Part shown: one piece after another, positions 5,478-5,573 of the stretch | Layout: each line of letters opens with the position of its first letter | Numbering within the stretch: the stretch's first letter is position 1 | Source: Acidimicrobiaceae bacterium | GTDB lineage: Bacteria > Actinomycetota > Acidimicrobiia > Acidimicrobiales > RAAP-2 | Assembly (NCBI GenBank): GCA_003135595.1 | Contig: PLCI01000068.1 | Coordinates: forward strand, 4,291-9,863 | Reading direction: 5' to 3' | Length of the DNA stretch: 5,573 nt | The notes under the pieces: model-generated | Told to the model about the DNA's origin: nothing | Seen by the model: the letters and a program-made list of their open reading frames with translations, nothing else | The model's database searches: none | Made by a program: the position numbers and the translations under genes

Positions 5478-5573
5478 CGAGCTGCGCTTCGCGCTCGAGG
5501 CGATGATCTCCGTCGCGATCGAGCCGGTGCCTGCGTCGGTGCTGGCCGACCTGCTCGAGTGCGACGAGCCCGT
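5467..5573 (+). CDS. scpB: Segregation and condensation protein B, N-terminal fragment (3' end outside window)
   Basis: ScpB forms a dimer that binds ScpA in the SMC-ScpAB condensin. Only 35 codons plus two bases are visible and the frame stays open to the window edge. The translation starts MQDDELRFALEAMISVAIEP and continues VPASVLADLLECDEP. This fits the usual ScpB opening: a short lead-in, a helix of the type LxxALEAxLFxA, then EPV.xxxLAxLL, the start of the first winged-helix domain. The start at ATG 5467 overlaps scpA by eleven bases and has a GGTGGA ribosome-binding candidate five bases upstream, consistent with coupled translation and a fixed ScpA:ScpB ratio. The identity rests on this short segment and on the very strong scpA-scpB pairing. 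Confidence 0.88.
   Translation, partial: MQDDELRFALEAMISVAIEPVPASVLADLLECDEP

Overview
This is a GC-rich (about 70% by eye), gene-dense bacterial window with GTG and ATG starts, stop/start overlaps and few recognisable Shine-Dalgarno sites. The order pyrG - Nudix ADP-ribose pyrophosphatase - xerD, with scpA-scpB further on, is a known actinobacterial neighbourhood (Mycobacterium tuberculosis has pyrG, ADPRase and xerD in a row, with parA-scpA-scpB a little downstream). A small M50 protease, trpS and a DksA-like protein in this neighbourhood make me lean towards a deep-branching actinobacterium such as Acidimicrobiia. That placement is inference from gene order, not from a search.

Layout. Positions 1-2571 hold a tight forward operon: the 3' two thirds of pyrG (1-1104), a Nudix hydrolase one base later (1106-1645), and xerD (1642-2571), whose GTG start overlaps the Nudix stop. 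A DksA/TraR-type zinc-finger protein (2581-2913) follows with its own apparent promoter, then a site-2-type M50 membrane protease (2969-3613). trpS lies on the opposite strand (4587-3610) and converges on the protease gene so closely that both TAG stops share one CTAG. A 110-bp divergent intergenic region (4588-4697) separates trpS from scpA (4698-5477), which overlaps the start of scpB (5467 to the window end, partial). No gene-free stretch exceeds 110 bp. I see no rRNA, tRNA, CRISPR, insertion sequence or phage gene.

How the genes relate. These are housekeeping genes: CTP synthesis, ADP-ribose clean-up, chromosome dimer resolution (XerD), chromosome condensation and segregation (ScpA/ScpB with SMC), tryptophan charging, intramembrane proteolysis and a probable RNA-polymerase-binding regulator. 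XerD and ScpAB both serve chromosome segregation; the parA often found beside scpA is not here.

The most notable signals are regulatory. The three genes that appear to head transcription units (the DksA-like gene, trpS and scpA) each have a TAGNNT -10-like hexamer exactly six bases before the ATG, which predicts leaderless mRNAs. The divergent trpS/scpA region carries an array of four alternating GGTGCG/CGCACC boxes that includes a 16-bp perfect palindrome. The convergent protease/trpS junction forms a hairpin with the shared stop codons in its loop. I found no convincing undescribed protein system.
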